This document shows positions 1-8,342 of a stretch of DNA of 64,000 nt, piece after piece. The number at the start of each line of letters is the position of its first letter. Position 1 is the stretch's first letter. Origin of the DNA: Methanobacteriota archaeon (lineage in GTDB: Archaea > Thermoplasmatota > Poseidoniia > MGIII > CG-Epi1); contig JAAZXP010000002.1 in assembly GCA_014240055.1 (NCBI GenBank), positions 13,898 through 77,897 of the forward strand, read 5' to 3'. The notes beneath the pieces were generated by a model. That model did not search any database. It had not been told where the DNA came from and saw only the letters and a program-made list of their open reading frames with translations. Made by a program: the position numbers and the translations under genes.

Positions 1-2
1 CT

Positions 3-554
3 GATAATACTGAAATGCTAAATCTATATATCCAAAAAAAAATAAGCGATCAGGAATTTGTAAAAGCTGATGTTAAACAATGGGAAGATAATAGCAAAAG
101 AATAGTTAATGAAAAATACATAAATGAAATACTTGATGAAATTAAGCCAATCAAAGGCGCTGAAGAACTAGTTTCTGAACTACACCAGAATAATATAGAA
201 ACTATTTTTTTGAGTGGTGGAATAACTTTCCTTGCTGAAAAATGGGCTAAGAAATGGAATATGAAAAAACCTCTAGCCAATAATCTTATCGATGGTGAAG
301 ATGGACACTTAATAGTGGAAGTAAATGCAAGCGGACATGCAAAAGGAGCTGTTATGGATAAATTATTGAAGCAATCAAACTTGAGAAAAGAGCAGGTAGC
401 TGCCATCGGAGATACAACCGTAGATTTGCCTATGTTTGAGAGGGCTGGATTATCCGTTGCTGTCAATACCGATGACAAACGCGTAATTGAAAAAGCAGAT
501 TACCATTTAAAAGGCGATATAAGAGAACTTCAAAATCTAATTATAAACTGGTAA
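3..554 (+). CDS. HAD-family phosphatase, phosphoserine phosphatase-like (5' end cut off)
   Basis: The reading frame is open to the left edge, so the N-terminus lies outside the window. The visible part starts after the DxD nucleophile motif of the HAD superfamily. Motif II is seen as FLSGG (about residues 65-69 from the first ATG at 15) and motif III as GDTTVDLPMF (132-141), with a lysine in the KGAV region (about 110). The SGG/GD...D arrangement resembles SerB-type phosphoserine phosphatases, which release serine from phosphoserine in the cytoplasm. Without the nucleophile segment the exact substrate cannot be assigned. It ends 12 bases before the next gene on the same strand. Confidence 0.75.
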   Translation, partial: DNTEMLNLYIQKKISDQEFVKADVKQWEDNSKRIVNEKYINEILDEIKPIKGAEELVSELHQNNIETIFLSGGITFLAEKWAKKWNMKKPLANNLIDGEDGHLIVEVNASGHAKGAVMDKLLKQSNLRKEQVAAIGDTTVDLPMFERAGLSVAVNTDDKRVIEKADYHLKGDIRELQNLIINW

Positions 555-566
555 TAAACTATAATT

Positions 567-3500
567 ATGTGTTGTTTATACATGCCTATGGTTATTCGAC
601 ATCGTCTCGCATTTCTGGTTATTATTTTTATAACTTTTGCAATTATTGGTCAAGTTAAAGCTGAAGACGCTGAAATCAATATCTCTTCAATAAAATATAC
701 CAATGACTTAGAAAATGGAGAACTGGTAACTCTTGTATCTAGCGGAAAAGATAATGCTACAAGTTATAAATATAAATTATATGATGACGATGACGATGAT
801 TGTGACACTCAATCATGCCTTCCAGTAAACTGGTATGCATCAGATTATGATGATTCTGATTGGAATATTAACGCCACTCCCTTTGGTAATGATGAACTTA
901 ATGGTCTAGAACCTAATACAATTTGGCAAACTGAAGATGGATTAGGTGATTATTTAGTAATCCGCCATTATTTTACATATGAAAAACCTGAAGAAGTTCT
1001 AAGCGCAACACTTAGTATTGCTCATAATAATTATTACATGGCTTATCTTAATGGAAATTTAATCAGAGATTGCTCATGGTACCAAAATCATGATGGATGC
1101 TATGAAGGAGATGCTGATTATTGGAATAATGTGCTAACATATGACGGAAATCAATACTCAGGACCTAATCCAGATTGGCTTATAGACGGTGAAAATGTTC
1201 TTGTTATTCTTGGAATAGACATAACCTGGGGAGGCGATACTGATCAATGGTTAGATGTTGAACTGGCAATTAATGTACCTTCTTGGAAAAATACACCAAT
1301 TATTCTTGGGGACGAATTAGTGTTGCGTATTGATTATTTTAACTATGGCGAAAATAATGAAACTAATGTGACTATTAGTTTAGATATTGATGGAATCTTT
1401 TTTTCTAATAAAACAATAGATATAGAGAAAAACCAAACCTATCAATGGCTAGTTGATTGGACACCTGAGAGATTAGGAGATATCAATGTAACTGCCAAAG
1501 TTCTTAACACAACGCTCACACGATCTATACATATCGGCTATTATGCATATAGTATTGATTTTTTAAAAATACATAAAACATCAAATATTGATGAAACGGT
1601 AACATTTCAATTCAATATAACCAATGATGGTGATGTGAACGATAATTTTACATTTTATTTGTATAATATTCCAAATGATTGGGATTACACGTTTTCACCA
1701 AATATTGCTTCTTTATCACCAAATGAATCAATGGATGTAAAACTTAACATAACTACTAGCGATACTGCTCAGGCTGGAAATTACTCAATATTTCCAACTA
1801 TAATATCACAATACTATTCTCAAACCATTAACACATTAATCCATTCAGGGTCTAGTAATTCAACTGAATATCATTATGCAATATGGAATGGAAGTGATTT
1901 CCCAGATGATTTTTATGAAATAAACTATAATGATTCTATGTGGGAAGTCGGAGCTGCACCATTTGGGAACGATGAACTTAGAGGTATTGAACCTAATACA
2001 TTATGGCAAACTGACGATACGAATTATACCTATATTACGGCTAGGCACTGGCTTAACTATACTGGAAGTTTAGATTTTAGTGAACTACGAATAAAAATTG
2101 CCCATGATGATTACTATAAAGTCTATCTTAATGAAAAATTGATAAGGGATTGCTTCAGCGGATGGGGATGCGGAGGAGATGGACGTTATTGGGAAGATAC
2201 AATTACTATCAACAGTTCTTGGTTAAATAATGGAAATAATTTAATTGCAATAGCTGCAAGAGACTCAACACAAGGTTGGGGTGGAAGCGGAGGTGGTGAT
2301 GGACGACAATGGTTAGACATGGAACTTGAAACTTCCAATTTAAGATCTAAATTATGGGATTTTCAAGAAATATACAATGAGCTTACAGTATCTGTAAATG
2401 AAACATATAATATGGAATTATTAATTCCAATCTCAAATAAAGACATTTCTGAAGAACAATATACTTTCACGATTTGGGCAATTAATACTGGAAATGTCAA
2501 AGATACTTACGATATCACAATTTCTTTAAATGATACGAGTAATTTTACCATAATAAGCTATAATTCAGTATTGGAAATACCATACGGCCAAGATAGAGAC
2601 ATTGAACTAAAAATAGCCCTAAGTGATAGTATAAGTAAATTTTCAATCGGATCTTTTAACGTAAACATAGTCTCCCGAAATTCAACTGAAGAACTTTCGG
2701 ATAGTGCAATTATTAGTGCAAAAATGTACGTTATTCCAGATACCTTATCTCCCGGGACATATACCGAATCTCCTGAATTAGTTAATAATTCTTCTTTTGA
2801 AGTCAATTGGTATGTTCATGACTGGTACAAAACAAATGAAATAATGGGGAATGATACAAAATATTTCCTAATAGAATACATGACAGATAATGGAACTAAT
2901 GGTGAAGTTTGGGGAGATTGGATACTTTGGAATAACTTTTCTAAAGATATTGACTCCGCAATATTCCCATATGGGATTGACGGATATCAATACCGTTTTA
3001 GATCCATAGGTGGAGATAATGAAGGCCTTGTAGAAAATAAAGAAGATAAATATGATAGTCAAACATTAGTTGACTTGTCTGCCCCTTATGCTGACGTATC
3101 TCTAAGACTATCAACCAATATAACTAATTTAGACTATATCGAAATTGAGTGGAATGTAGAACATCCAAACATTACTGGCTATAATATAGAATATCGTTAT
3201 GATTACGGCCCAATATGGATAAGTATAGAAGAAAATACTCTCGCAAAATGGGTAGGTTTCAATATACCTATTGATGGAATATACGAATTTAGAGTTTTGA
3301 CGTATGATGAAGCAGGTAATGAAGGCATTTCAGATCTGACTGATATTTTAACTATAGATACTATAGCTCCAAATACAAAACTCATAAATCTTCCAGAATT
3401 AATTAGCTCATACTCAATTATTATAGACATAGAAAATTTAGAAGATACTGTAAATTTAAGTTTATATTATGCATTATCTAAAGAAGGGGAAGAGATATTT

Positions 3501-4253
3501 CCATTGGAATGGACCCTATATGGAGAATATAAAACCAGTGATTTACCTGTATCTATTAACACCGTTGATGGAAATCATTATTACTTTAAAATCGTAGCTT
3601 ATGACTTAGTGGGAAATCACGTTCTTAACGAAAGTTATGAAGAATTTATTGTAGATCAACAAATACCTAAGAATATCAGAAATCTAGAAATAAAAGATAC
3701 GAAAGAAATTGACAATGGCACTACGTCCATTTCAATTACATTTCAATCATCTCAATCCCAAGATTTGACTGGGTACCGAATTTATCGTTCAATAAACCAA
3801 AATGAAACTGGAGAAATAATCGGATATTTAGAAGCTGGAGATACTTATCTGTCTTACAGAGACCCAAATGTTAAGCTTGGATTTGAATACTATTATTCTG
3901 TAGTAGCCGTAGATCGAATGGAGTTTGAATCTGAACCTGAAATGGAATCTATAAGTCTTAAAAGTGAAAATATCGAAACTGTAATTGAAAATGATGAAGA
4001 CAATAATAGCTTTATCTATATTGGGGGTGGAATCGTAGGTTTAGCTGCCTTAGGTGCTGGATATTATGTATTTAGTAATAAAGGAATGAATGGGGAAATA
4101 TTGTCTTCGGTTGCAGAAGTAGTCGATGAAGCTGATACTGGAACTTCAAAATTTACTGAAATAGATGGCGAATTATTGTGTAGTGCCTGTGGATCTATGT
4201 TTGGAATTTCAGAAGAGAAGGTTTGTCCATCCTGTGGCGTATTTGATGAATAG
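567..4253 (+). CDS. Giant cell-surface protein with two jelly-roll repeats, a C-terminal membrane anchor and a cytoplasmic zinc ribbon
   Basis: The 1228-residue protein begins with a signal-peptide-like segment (residues about 8-32, ending QVKA). Two related blocks at about 70-235 and 430-590 share the pattern DDSxW ... PFGNDEL ... EPNTxWQT followed by a Tyr/Trp-rich jelly-roll-like region. Beta-rich CARDB- and fibronectin-like segments and many N-x-S/T sites follow. One transmembrane helix (about 1149-1170, glycine-rich) precedes a short tail with Cys1205, Cys1208, Cys1220 and Cys1223, a CxxC...CxxC zinc ribbon that should face the cytoplasm. ATG codons at 585 or 591 are alternative starts. 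Adhesion or sugar binding is possible but not shown. The ectodomain plus cytoplasmic zinc ribbon also fits a sensor or an interaction anchor. Confidence 0.75.
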   Translation: MCCLYMPMVIRHRLAFLVIIFITFAIIGQVKAEDAEINISSIKYTNDLENGELVTLVSSGKDNATSYKYKLYDDDDDDCDTQSCLPVNWYASDYDDSDWNINATPFGNDELNGLEPNTIWQTEDGLGDYLVIRHYFTYEKPEEVLSATLSIAHNNYYMAYLNGNLIRDCSWYQNHDGCYEGDADYWNNVLTYDGNQYSGPNPDWLIDGENVLVILGIDITWGGDTDQWLDVELAINVPSWKNTPIILGDELVLRIDYFNYGENNETNVTISLDIDGIFFSNKTIDIEKNQTYQWLVDWTPERLGDINVTAKVLNTTLTRSIHIGYYAYSIDFLKIHKTSNIDETVTFQFNITNDGDVNDNFTFYLYNIPNDWDYTFSPNIASLSPNESMDVKLNITTSDTAQAGNYSIFPTIISQYYSQTINTLIHSGSSNSTEYHYAIWNGSDFPDDFYEINYNDSMWEVGAAPFGNDELRGIEPNTLWQTDDTNYTYITARHWLNYTGSLDFSELRIKIAHDDYYKVYLNEKLIRDCFSGWGCGGDGRYWEDTITINSSWLNNGNNLIAIAARDSTQGWGGSGGGDGRQWLDMELETSNLRSKLWDFQEIYNELTVSVNETYNMELLIPISNKDISEEQYTFTIWAINTGNVKDTYDITISLNDTSNFTIISYNSVLEIPYGQDRDIELKIALSDSISKFSIGSFNVNIVSRNSTEELSDSAIISAKMYVIPDTLSPGTYTESPELVNNSSFEVNWYVHDWYKTNEIMGNDTKYFLIEYMTDNGTNGEVWGDWILWNNFSKDIDSAIFPYGIDGYQYRFRSIGGDNEGLVENKEDKYDSQTLVDLSAPYADVSLRLSTNITNLDYIEIEWNVEHPNITGYNIEYRYDYGPIWISIEENTLAKWVGFNIPIDGIYEFRVLTYDEAGNEGISDLTDILTIDTIAPNTKLINLPELISSYSIIIDIENLEDTVNLSLYYALSKEGEEIFPLEWTLYGEYKTSDLPVSINTVDGNHYYFKIVAYDLVGNHVLNESYEEFIVDQQIPKNIRNLEIKDTKEIDNGTTSISITFQSSQSQDLTGYRIYRSINQNETGEIIGYLEAGDTYLSYRDPNVKLGFEYYYSVVAVDRMEFESEPEMESISLKSENIETVIENDEDNNSFIYIGGGIVGLAALGAGYYVFSNKGMNGEILSSVAEVVDEADTGTSKFTEIDGELLCSACGSMFGISEEKVCPSCGVFDE

Positions 4254-4289
4254 AACAAAACTTCAATATAAGAGGCCTCATAGAATATT

Positions 4290-5063
4290 ATGACTAATGT
4301 CTTGATAGAAAGAAAAGACAACATTGGGATTGTTACCGTTAATCGTCCTGAACAGATGAATAGCCTTAATTCAGTAACAAGAAAGGAAATGGCTGAAGCT
4401 TTCACCGAACTTGGAGATGATTCGGAAATTTTAGTTATTATCTTAACTGGGGCACCTGGAAAAGCTTTCATTGCTGGTGCAGACATTAAAGAATTCTTAA
4501 AGCTTAATCTAAAAACTGAAAAGGAACTCAAAAATGATTGGCTCGTAACCGAAGTAATTGAAAATCTAAAAAAACCAGTAATAGCAATGATAGATGGATT
4601 TTGCTTAGGTGGAGGATTGGAAATTGCTATGTCTTGTGATTTAAGGGTAGCTAGTGATCGGACAAAGTTAGGACAACCCGAAATAAATATTGGAATCATA
4701 CCTGGGGCTGGTGGAACTCAAAGGCTTACCAGATTAGTTGGTGAAGGACGAGCAATGGAGATGATTCTAACTGGGAGAATGGTAAAAGCTGAAGAAGGAT
4801 TACAATATGGAATTTTAAATTTTATCTTTACTCATGATGAATTAGAAGAGAAAACAATGGAAATGGCAAAAAAAATTACTGAGAAATCACCTTATGCCAT
4901 TGAAAGGGCAAAACAGAGTGTAAAATCAGTATCAAATATGAATCTCAGAGAAGGTTTGAAATTTGAACGTGAAATGTTTCTAGAATGCTTTACCTCAGAC
5001 GATGGAAAAGAAGGCATAACTGCATTTATAGAAAAAAGGAAAGCTAACTTTAAAGGGAAATAA
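4290..5063 (+). CDS. Enoyl-CoA hydratase/isomerase (crotonase family)
   Basis: This 257-residue protein has the normal length and motif order of enoyl-CoA hydratases. The oxyanion-hole segment IAGADIKEF lies at 61-69 and the second half GFCLGGGLEIA at 103-113. Both catalytic glutamates of the hydratase subgroup appear present: Glu111 in GGGLE and Glu131 in LGQPEINIGIIPGAGG. That favours hydration of trans-2-enoyl-CoA in beta-oxidation or a related acyl-CoA pathway over an isomerase role. An acyl-CoA dehydrogenase is encoded at 20095, consistent with fatty-acid or amino-acid breakdown, but the two genes are not adjacent. Chain-length preference cannot be read from sequence. Confidence 0.93.
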   Translation: MTNVLIERKDNIGIVTVNRPEQMNSLNSVTRKEMAEAFTELGDDSEILVIILTGAPGKAFIAGADIKEFLKLNLKTEKELKNDWLVTEVIENLKKPVIAMIDGFCLGGGLEIAMSCDLRVASDRTKLGQPEINIGIIPGAGGTQRLTRLVGEGRAMEMILTGRMVKAEEGLQYGILNFIFTHDELEEKTMEMAKKITEKSPYAIERAKQSVKSVSNMNLREGLKFEREMFLECFTSDDGKEGITAFIEKRKANFKGK

Positions 5064-5074
5064 TAGGTGAAATA

Positions 5075-5695
5075 TTGAAGTTATCTGATAAAGTTGAGTT
5101 TGTAACTTCAACATTAGAAAAACTATATCCTAAAACCGATATTCCTTTAAATCACGAAAATAATTTTACTTTTCTCGTAGCAGTTATGCTTAGTGCTCAA
5201 AGTACTGATAAAAAAGTAAATGAAATAACACCAAAATTATTTGAAATTGCCAATACAGCTAAAAAAATGAATCTTTTGAGTGCTGATAAAATTAAAGATT
5301 ATATTAGAGAGATTGGACTTGCTCCAACTAAATCCAAAAATATAAAAAAGATGTCCCAACAGTTATTATTGCTACATAACGGAGAAGTGCCTAAGAGTTT
5401 TGAAGAATTAGAAAATTTAGCAGGAGTAGGACATAAAACGGCATCAGTAATTATGTCTCAAGCTTTCAACGAACCTGCATTTCCAGTAGATACGCACATT
5501 CACAGATTAGCATTTCGTTGGAAACTATCAAGTGGAAAGAATGTAATTACAACTGAAAAAGATTTGAAACGAAAGTTTGATAGAAGCCTATGGAACAAAC
5601 TACATTTACAAATGATATTTTACGGAAGAGAATGGTGTCAAGCACGAAAAAAAGAATGTGCATGCCAAATATGTCATAAAATTAAAACCTCGTAG
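5075..5695 (+). CDS. nth: Endonuclease III-like DNA glycosylase/AP lyase
   Basis: The protein has 206 residues from a TTG start preceded by the purine-rich sequence AGGTGA. The helix-hairpin-helix motif LAGVGHKTASV (115-125) holds catalytic Lys121, and catalytic Asp139 is in FPVDTHIHR. These are the signatures of Nth, which removes oxidised pyrimidines in base excision repair. The C-terminal cysteines are Cys188, 195, 197 and 200, giving C-x6-C-x1-C-x2-C, whereas classical Nth has C-x6-C-x2-C-x5-C. The [4Fe-4S] loop is therefore compressed, and the protein ends only six residues later. It follows the crotonase gene by 11 bases, but a functional link is unlikely. Confidence 0.9.
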   Translation: MKLSDKVEFVTSTLEKLYPKTDIPLNHENNFTFLVAVMLSAQSTDKKVNEITPKLFEIANTAKKMNLLSADKIKDYIREIGLAPTKSKNIKKMSQQLLLLHNGEVPKSFEELENLAGVGHKTASVIMSQAFNEPAFPVDTHIHRLAFRWKLSSGKNVITTEKDLKRKFDRSLWNKLHLQMIFYGREWCQARKKECACQICHKIKTS

Positions 5696-5730
5696 ATAGC
5701 TATATTGGGACCCTTACTGAGTAATCATTA

Positions 5731-6165
5731 ATGGCTGATTGGAATGAACGTTTCTTAAATCTTGCAACTCATATTTCACAATGGAGTAAGGATCCTTCAA
5801 CAAAGGTAGGGTGTGTTGTTGTAGGACCTGATCATGAAATCAGAAGTACTGGATTCAATGGATTGCCGAGAGGAATTGAAGATAAGGATGAAAGATTGAA
5901 TAATCGGGAAATTAAATATCCAATGATTTGTCATGCTGAAGAAAATGCAATTATGCATGCTGCTCGAATTGGAATATCTTTGAAAGAATGTACAGCATAT
6001 GTTACCTGGCCTCCATGTACAAGATGTGCAAGATCGTTGATTCAGGCCGGTATTCTAACAGTTATATATCCGAAAAATACAGAAATACCAGATAGATGGG
6101 CCTCAGATTTTGAATTATCTATGGATATGTTTAAAGAAGCTGGAATTGAACTAAAGACTGCTTAA
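5731..6165 (+). CDS. Deoxycytidylate (dCMP) deaminase
   Basis: This 144-residue protein carries the zinc-dependent deaminase signature: HAE at 68-70 (His ligand, Glu proton shuttle) and PPCTRC at 94-99 (two Cys ligands). The N-terminal KDPSTKVGCVVV and the GFNGLPRG loop are typical of dCMP deaminases of the ComEB/eukaryotic DCTD type, which convert dCMP to dUMP for dTTP synthesis in the cytoplasm. It is the last gene of the rightward run at the left end and meets the leftward gene at 6166 tail to tail with no spacer. Confidence 0.92.
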   Translation: MADWNERFLNLATHISQWSKDPSTKVGCVVVGPDHEIRSTGFNGLPRGIEDKDERLNNREIKYPMICHAEENAIMHAARIGISLKECTAYVTWPPCTRCARSLIQAGILTVIYPKNTEIPDRWASDFELSMDMFKEAGIELKTA

Positions 6166-7050
6166 TTAATCATCACTAGGTTCTTCTTGCTTACTTAATA
6201 AATTTTTAATATTCTTCAGATGTTCAACGCCCGTATCTGATTGTATATTCTCAGTTATCAAATCTCTGACTTTACTAGGTGAAGGAACACCAAAGAGACA
6301 ATCATGCGGATTGTGTCTGATTCTTTTAGAAGAACTGCGTGAACCACCTGCAAGACCAATGCTTCCTAATCCTTTTACTTCAGCCCCTGAACCTGCAATC
6401 ATCATGGATTCATCAGTTCCAGTTCCAAGGCCCGAACCTGTGAGAGGTAAGACTGTACCGTAGCCAAAAATAGTACCAAACACTCCTTGTTCCATTTTTA
6501 TATCTTCAATATGATTATAACGAACTTGGCGTTCACTATTATTCATTAGAAAACTGCTTCTAAGAACTATTCTATTGTTAGTAAGATAATAAGTAAAAGA
6601 ACGTCGATAGGCATTAACTGAAAACATTCCCAAGAATCCAATCACTGCTGTTAAACTAGGTATAAACCAGCGCCCAAAATCCATTGTACCTCCCATTTTC
6701 CAAGCGTGATAAGACATAACTATTATTCCAAAGAATGCAACTCCACTATAGAGACGGAAAATACTCTGGCCACCTGAATCCAAGAAAAAATAGCGTGCCA
6801 AAAATCCAACAATAAATAAACCTAAAGACCAGATAACAGTACCTGCTAAAACTTCACTATCTTTCAAAAATCCCTCGATAAGACTATACAAAGGAAATCC
6901 TGAGAATTTATCCATAGCAAAAAAATCATAAATTATGTAAGCCCACACCAATAATAAAAAGAAAACAATATACAAATAAAAGAATGAAAAAACATGAGGG
7001 CGCAATTGCATTTTCAATTCTTCATCACTCAATAATACTAAATCAGACAT
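6166..7050 (-). CDS. Membrane protein with a bacterial PH (bPH2/DUF304-type) domain
   Basis: The protein has 294 residues. It has about four hydrophobic helices in the first 150 residues (near 25-45, 70-90, 97-113 and 128-148). A PH-like segment follows with the pattern YYLTNNRIVLRSSF ... YNHIEDI ... GTIFGYGTV, which is the signature of YdbS/YdbT-type bPH2 domains. A glycine- and serine-rich linker and a charged tail (about 220-294) follow. Members of this family are membrane proteins of poorly known function. The gene is convergent with dCMP deaminase and divergent from the lysine-rich gene at 7141, with a 90-base intergenic region. Confidence 0.75.
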   Translation of the reverse strand: MSDLVLLSDEELKMQLRPHVFSFFYLYIVFFLLLVWAYIIYDFFAMDKFSGFPLYSLIEGFLKDSEVLAGTVIWSLGLFIVGFLARYFFLDSGGQSIFRLYSGVAFFGIIVMSYHAWKMGGTMDFGRWFIPSLTAVIGFLGMFSVNAYRRSFTYYLTNNRIVLRSSFLMNNSERQVRYNHIEDIKMEQGVFGTIFGYGTVLPLTGSGLGTGTDESMMIAGSGAEVKGLGSIGLAGGSRSSSKRIRHNPHDCLFGVPSPSKVRDLITENIQSDTGVEHLKNIKNLLSKQEEPSDD

Positions 7051-7140
7051 ATGCTTCCAGAAGGTGGGGTGCTTAAAACATTTTCATATTACTCTAACAT
7101 TTATTTATCGCTCTGTATCTGAAGAAACTAAGTCAATATC

Positions 7141-7459
7141 ATGCGAAGAAAGATTATAAAGAAAAAAAAAGATAATGAAGCTAGTGAAACACTTTCGAAA
7201 CTAAAAGGTGGAAAAGAGCTTGAAATAGCTGAAGTTATTCTTAAAGAGTTAGCTCAAAGAAAAAAAAGGAAAACTGAAATTAGGAATAAAACAAATAATT
7301 TGGAAAATATTAAAAAAAAAGAAAAAAAAAATAAAATTACCACTGAAAGATGAAGAATACGAAAAGAAGAAAAGAATAAAAGAACTTGAAAATCTAAAAA
7401 AAATAGGAATTATTAAGGCCAGTGAGTTTGAAAAATTAAAAAAAGATCTTATGAACTAG
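7141..7459 (+). CDS. Lysine-rich SHOCT-like protein, interrupted by a frameshift in a poly-A tract
   Basis: The first frame runs 7141-7353 (70 codons: basic, coiled-coil-like, start MRRKIIKKKK) and stops after NKITTER. The next frame continues 7331-7459 without a stop and encodes LPLKDEEYEKKKRIK, then ELENLKKIGIIKASEFEKL and a final KKDLMN. That block matches the short C-terminal SHOCT pattern (a helix, GII-x-x-x-EFE, then KKxLL). The frames meet in A-runs at 7312-7320 (9 A) and 7322-7331 (10 A). Removing one A would give about 105 residues. This can be a sequencing indel, a real pseudogene or slippage-dependent expression. The restored stop overlaps the convergent transporter gene by 11 bases. 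Confidence 0.6.
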
Positions 7460-8339
7460 AATTTGATTCAGATAATGCTACAGTATATACTCCATAAAGA
7501 ACTATTAAACCTCCAAACAAAACTCCAAAACTTGGTATCTCATCAAATATTAACCATGCTAAAAGACCAGAGCCAATGGGCTCAACAAGTAAGGTTATAG
7601 AAATTACATAAGCTGGTAAAAAGGCAAGTGCCCAATTTTGCATAGTGTGGCCCAGTAAAGTTGGAACTAAAGCCATTAATAAAAATAATTGAAATTCAGA
7701 ATTGGAAACTTGTTGATATTCCAATCCCTGCATGAAAACGACAGCCCACATAGCTAATGCACTTGATAGGTAAACAATGAATGCATAAGTAGGTAGACTA
7801 ATCTTCTTACGATGTTTACGCCCTCCAAGATAATACAAACCTGCAAGTATACCTGAAATAAATGCCAAAAGATTGCCTTTAAAATTACCAGGATCTTGAA
7901 CTAGATCACCCCAGAAAAGAATAATAATTCCAGATATAGCAAACAACGTCCCAAGTATTCCCTTTTGATTAAGCCTTTCACCAAAAACTAGCCAACCAAT
8001 AATCGAAACATAAACAATATGGCAAGTCCCTAAAAGAACTGAGGCTGCAACTGATGTTGCTTTAACAGAAGAAATCCAAAATCCAAAATGTGCACCTAAA
8101 AGAAGACCAATTATTATTAGTTCTATAATTTCATTATATTTTAATGAAAAAATCTCTTTAAATTTGTCTTGAATTAAAAAAGGTAAGAATAATAGTGTCG
8201 CAAATGTTTGTCTGTAAGAACCAATAACCAAAGGTTCACTGCTACTCCACCTTATGAGAATTGCAGAAGTTGAAATCGCAAAAATGCCAATTATCAATGC
8301 AAAATATGCTCTTTTCTTATCATTTACTTCAATATTCAT
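7449..8339 (-). CDS. EamA/DMT-family membrane transporter
   Basis: The 296-residue protein is very hydrophobic, with about ten transmembrane helices in two homologous halves, the layout of the EamA (DUF6) drug/metabolite transporter family. The N-terminal half contains ILIRWSSSEPLVIGSYRQ, a common beginning for this family, and the second half has LVPTLLGHTMQNWALAFLP followed by LVEPIGSGLLAWLIFDEIP, also characteristic. The substrate cannot be told; relatives export amino acids, nucleosides or other metabolites. The gene lies 3 bases after tiaS on the same strand, so the two may be co-transcribed. Confidence 0.85.
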   Translation of the reverse strand: MNIEVNDKKRAYFALIIGIFAISTSAILIRWSSSEPLVIGSYRQTFATLLFLPFLIQDKFKEIFSLKYNEIIELIIIGLLLGAHFGFWISSVKATSVAASVLLGTCHIVYVSIIGWLVFGERLNQKGILGTLFAISGIIILFWGDLVQDPGNFKGNLLAFISGILAGLYYLGGRKHRKKISLPTYAFIVYLSSALAMWAVVFMQGLEYQQVSNSEFQLFLLMALVPTLLGHTMQNWALAFLPAYVISITLLVEPIGSGLLAWLIFDEIPSFGVLFGGLIVLYGVYTVALSESNSSS

Positions 8340-8342
8340 AAT

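Noticed and set aside
4064..4699. 211-residue open frame on the minus strand.
   Set aside because: It lies across the surface-protein end and the crotonase gene, both well supported; its translation shows no family pattern and is a composition shadow.
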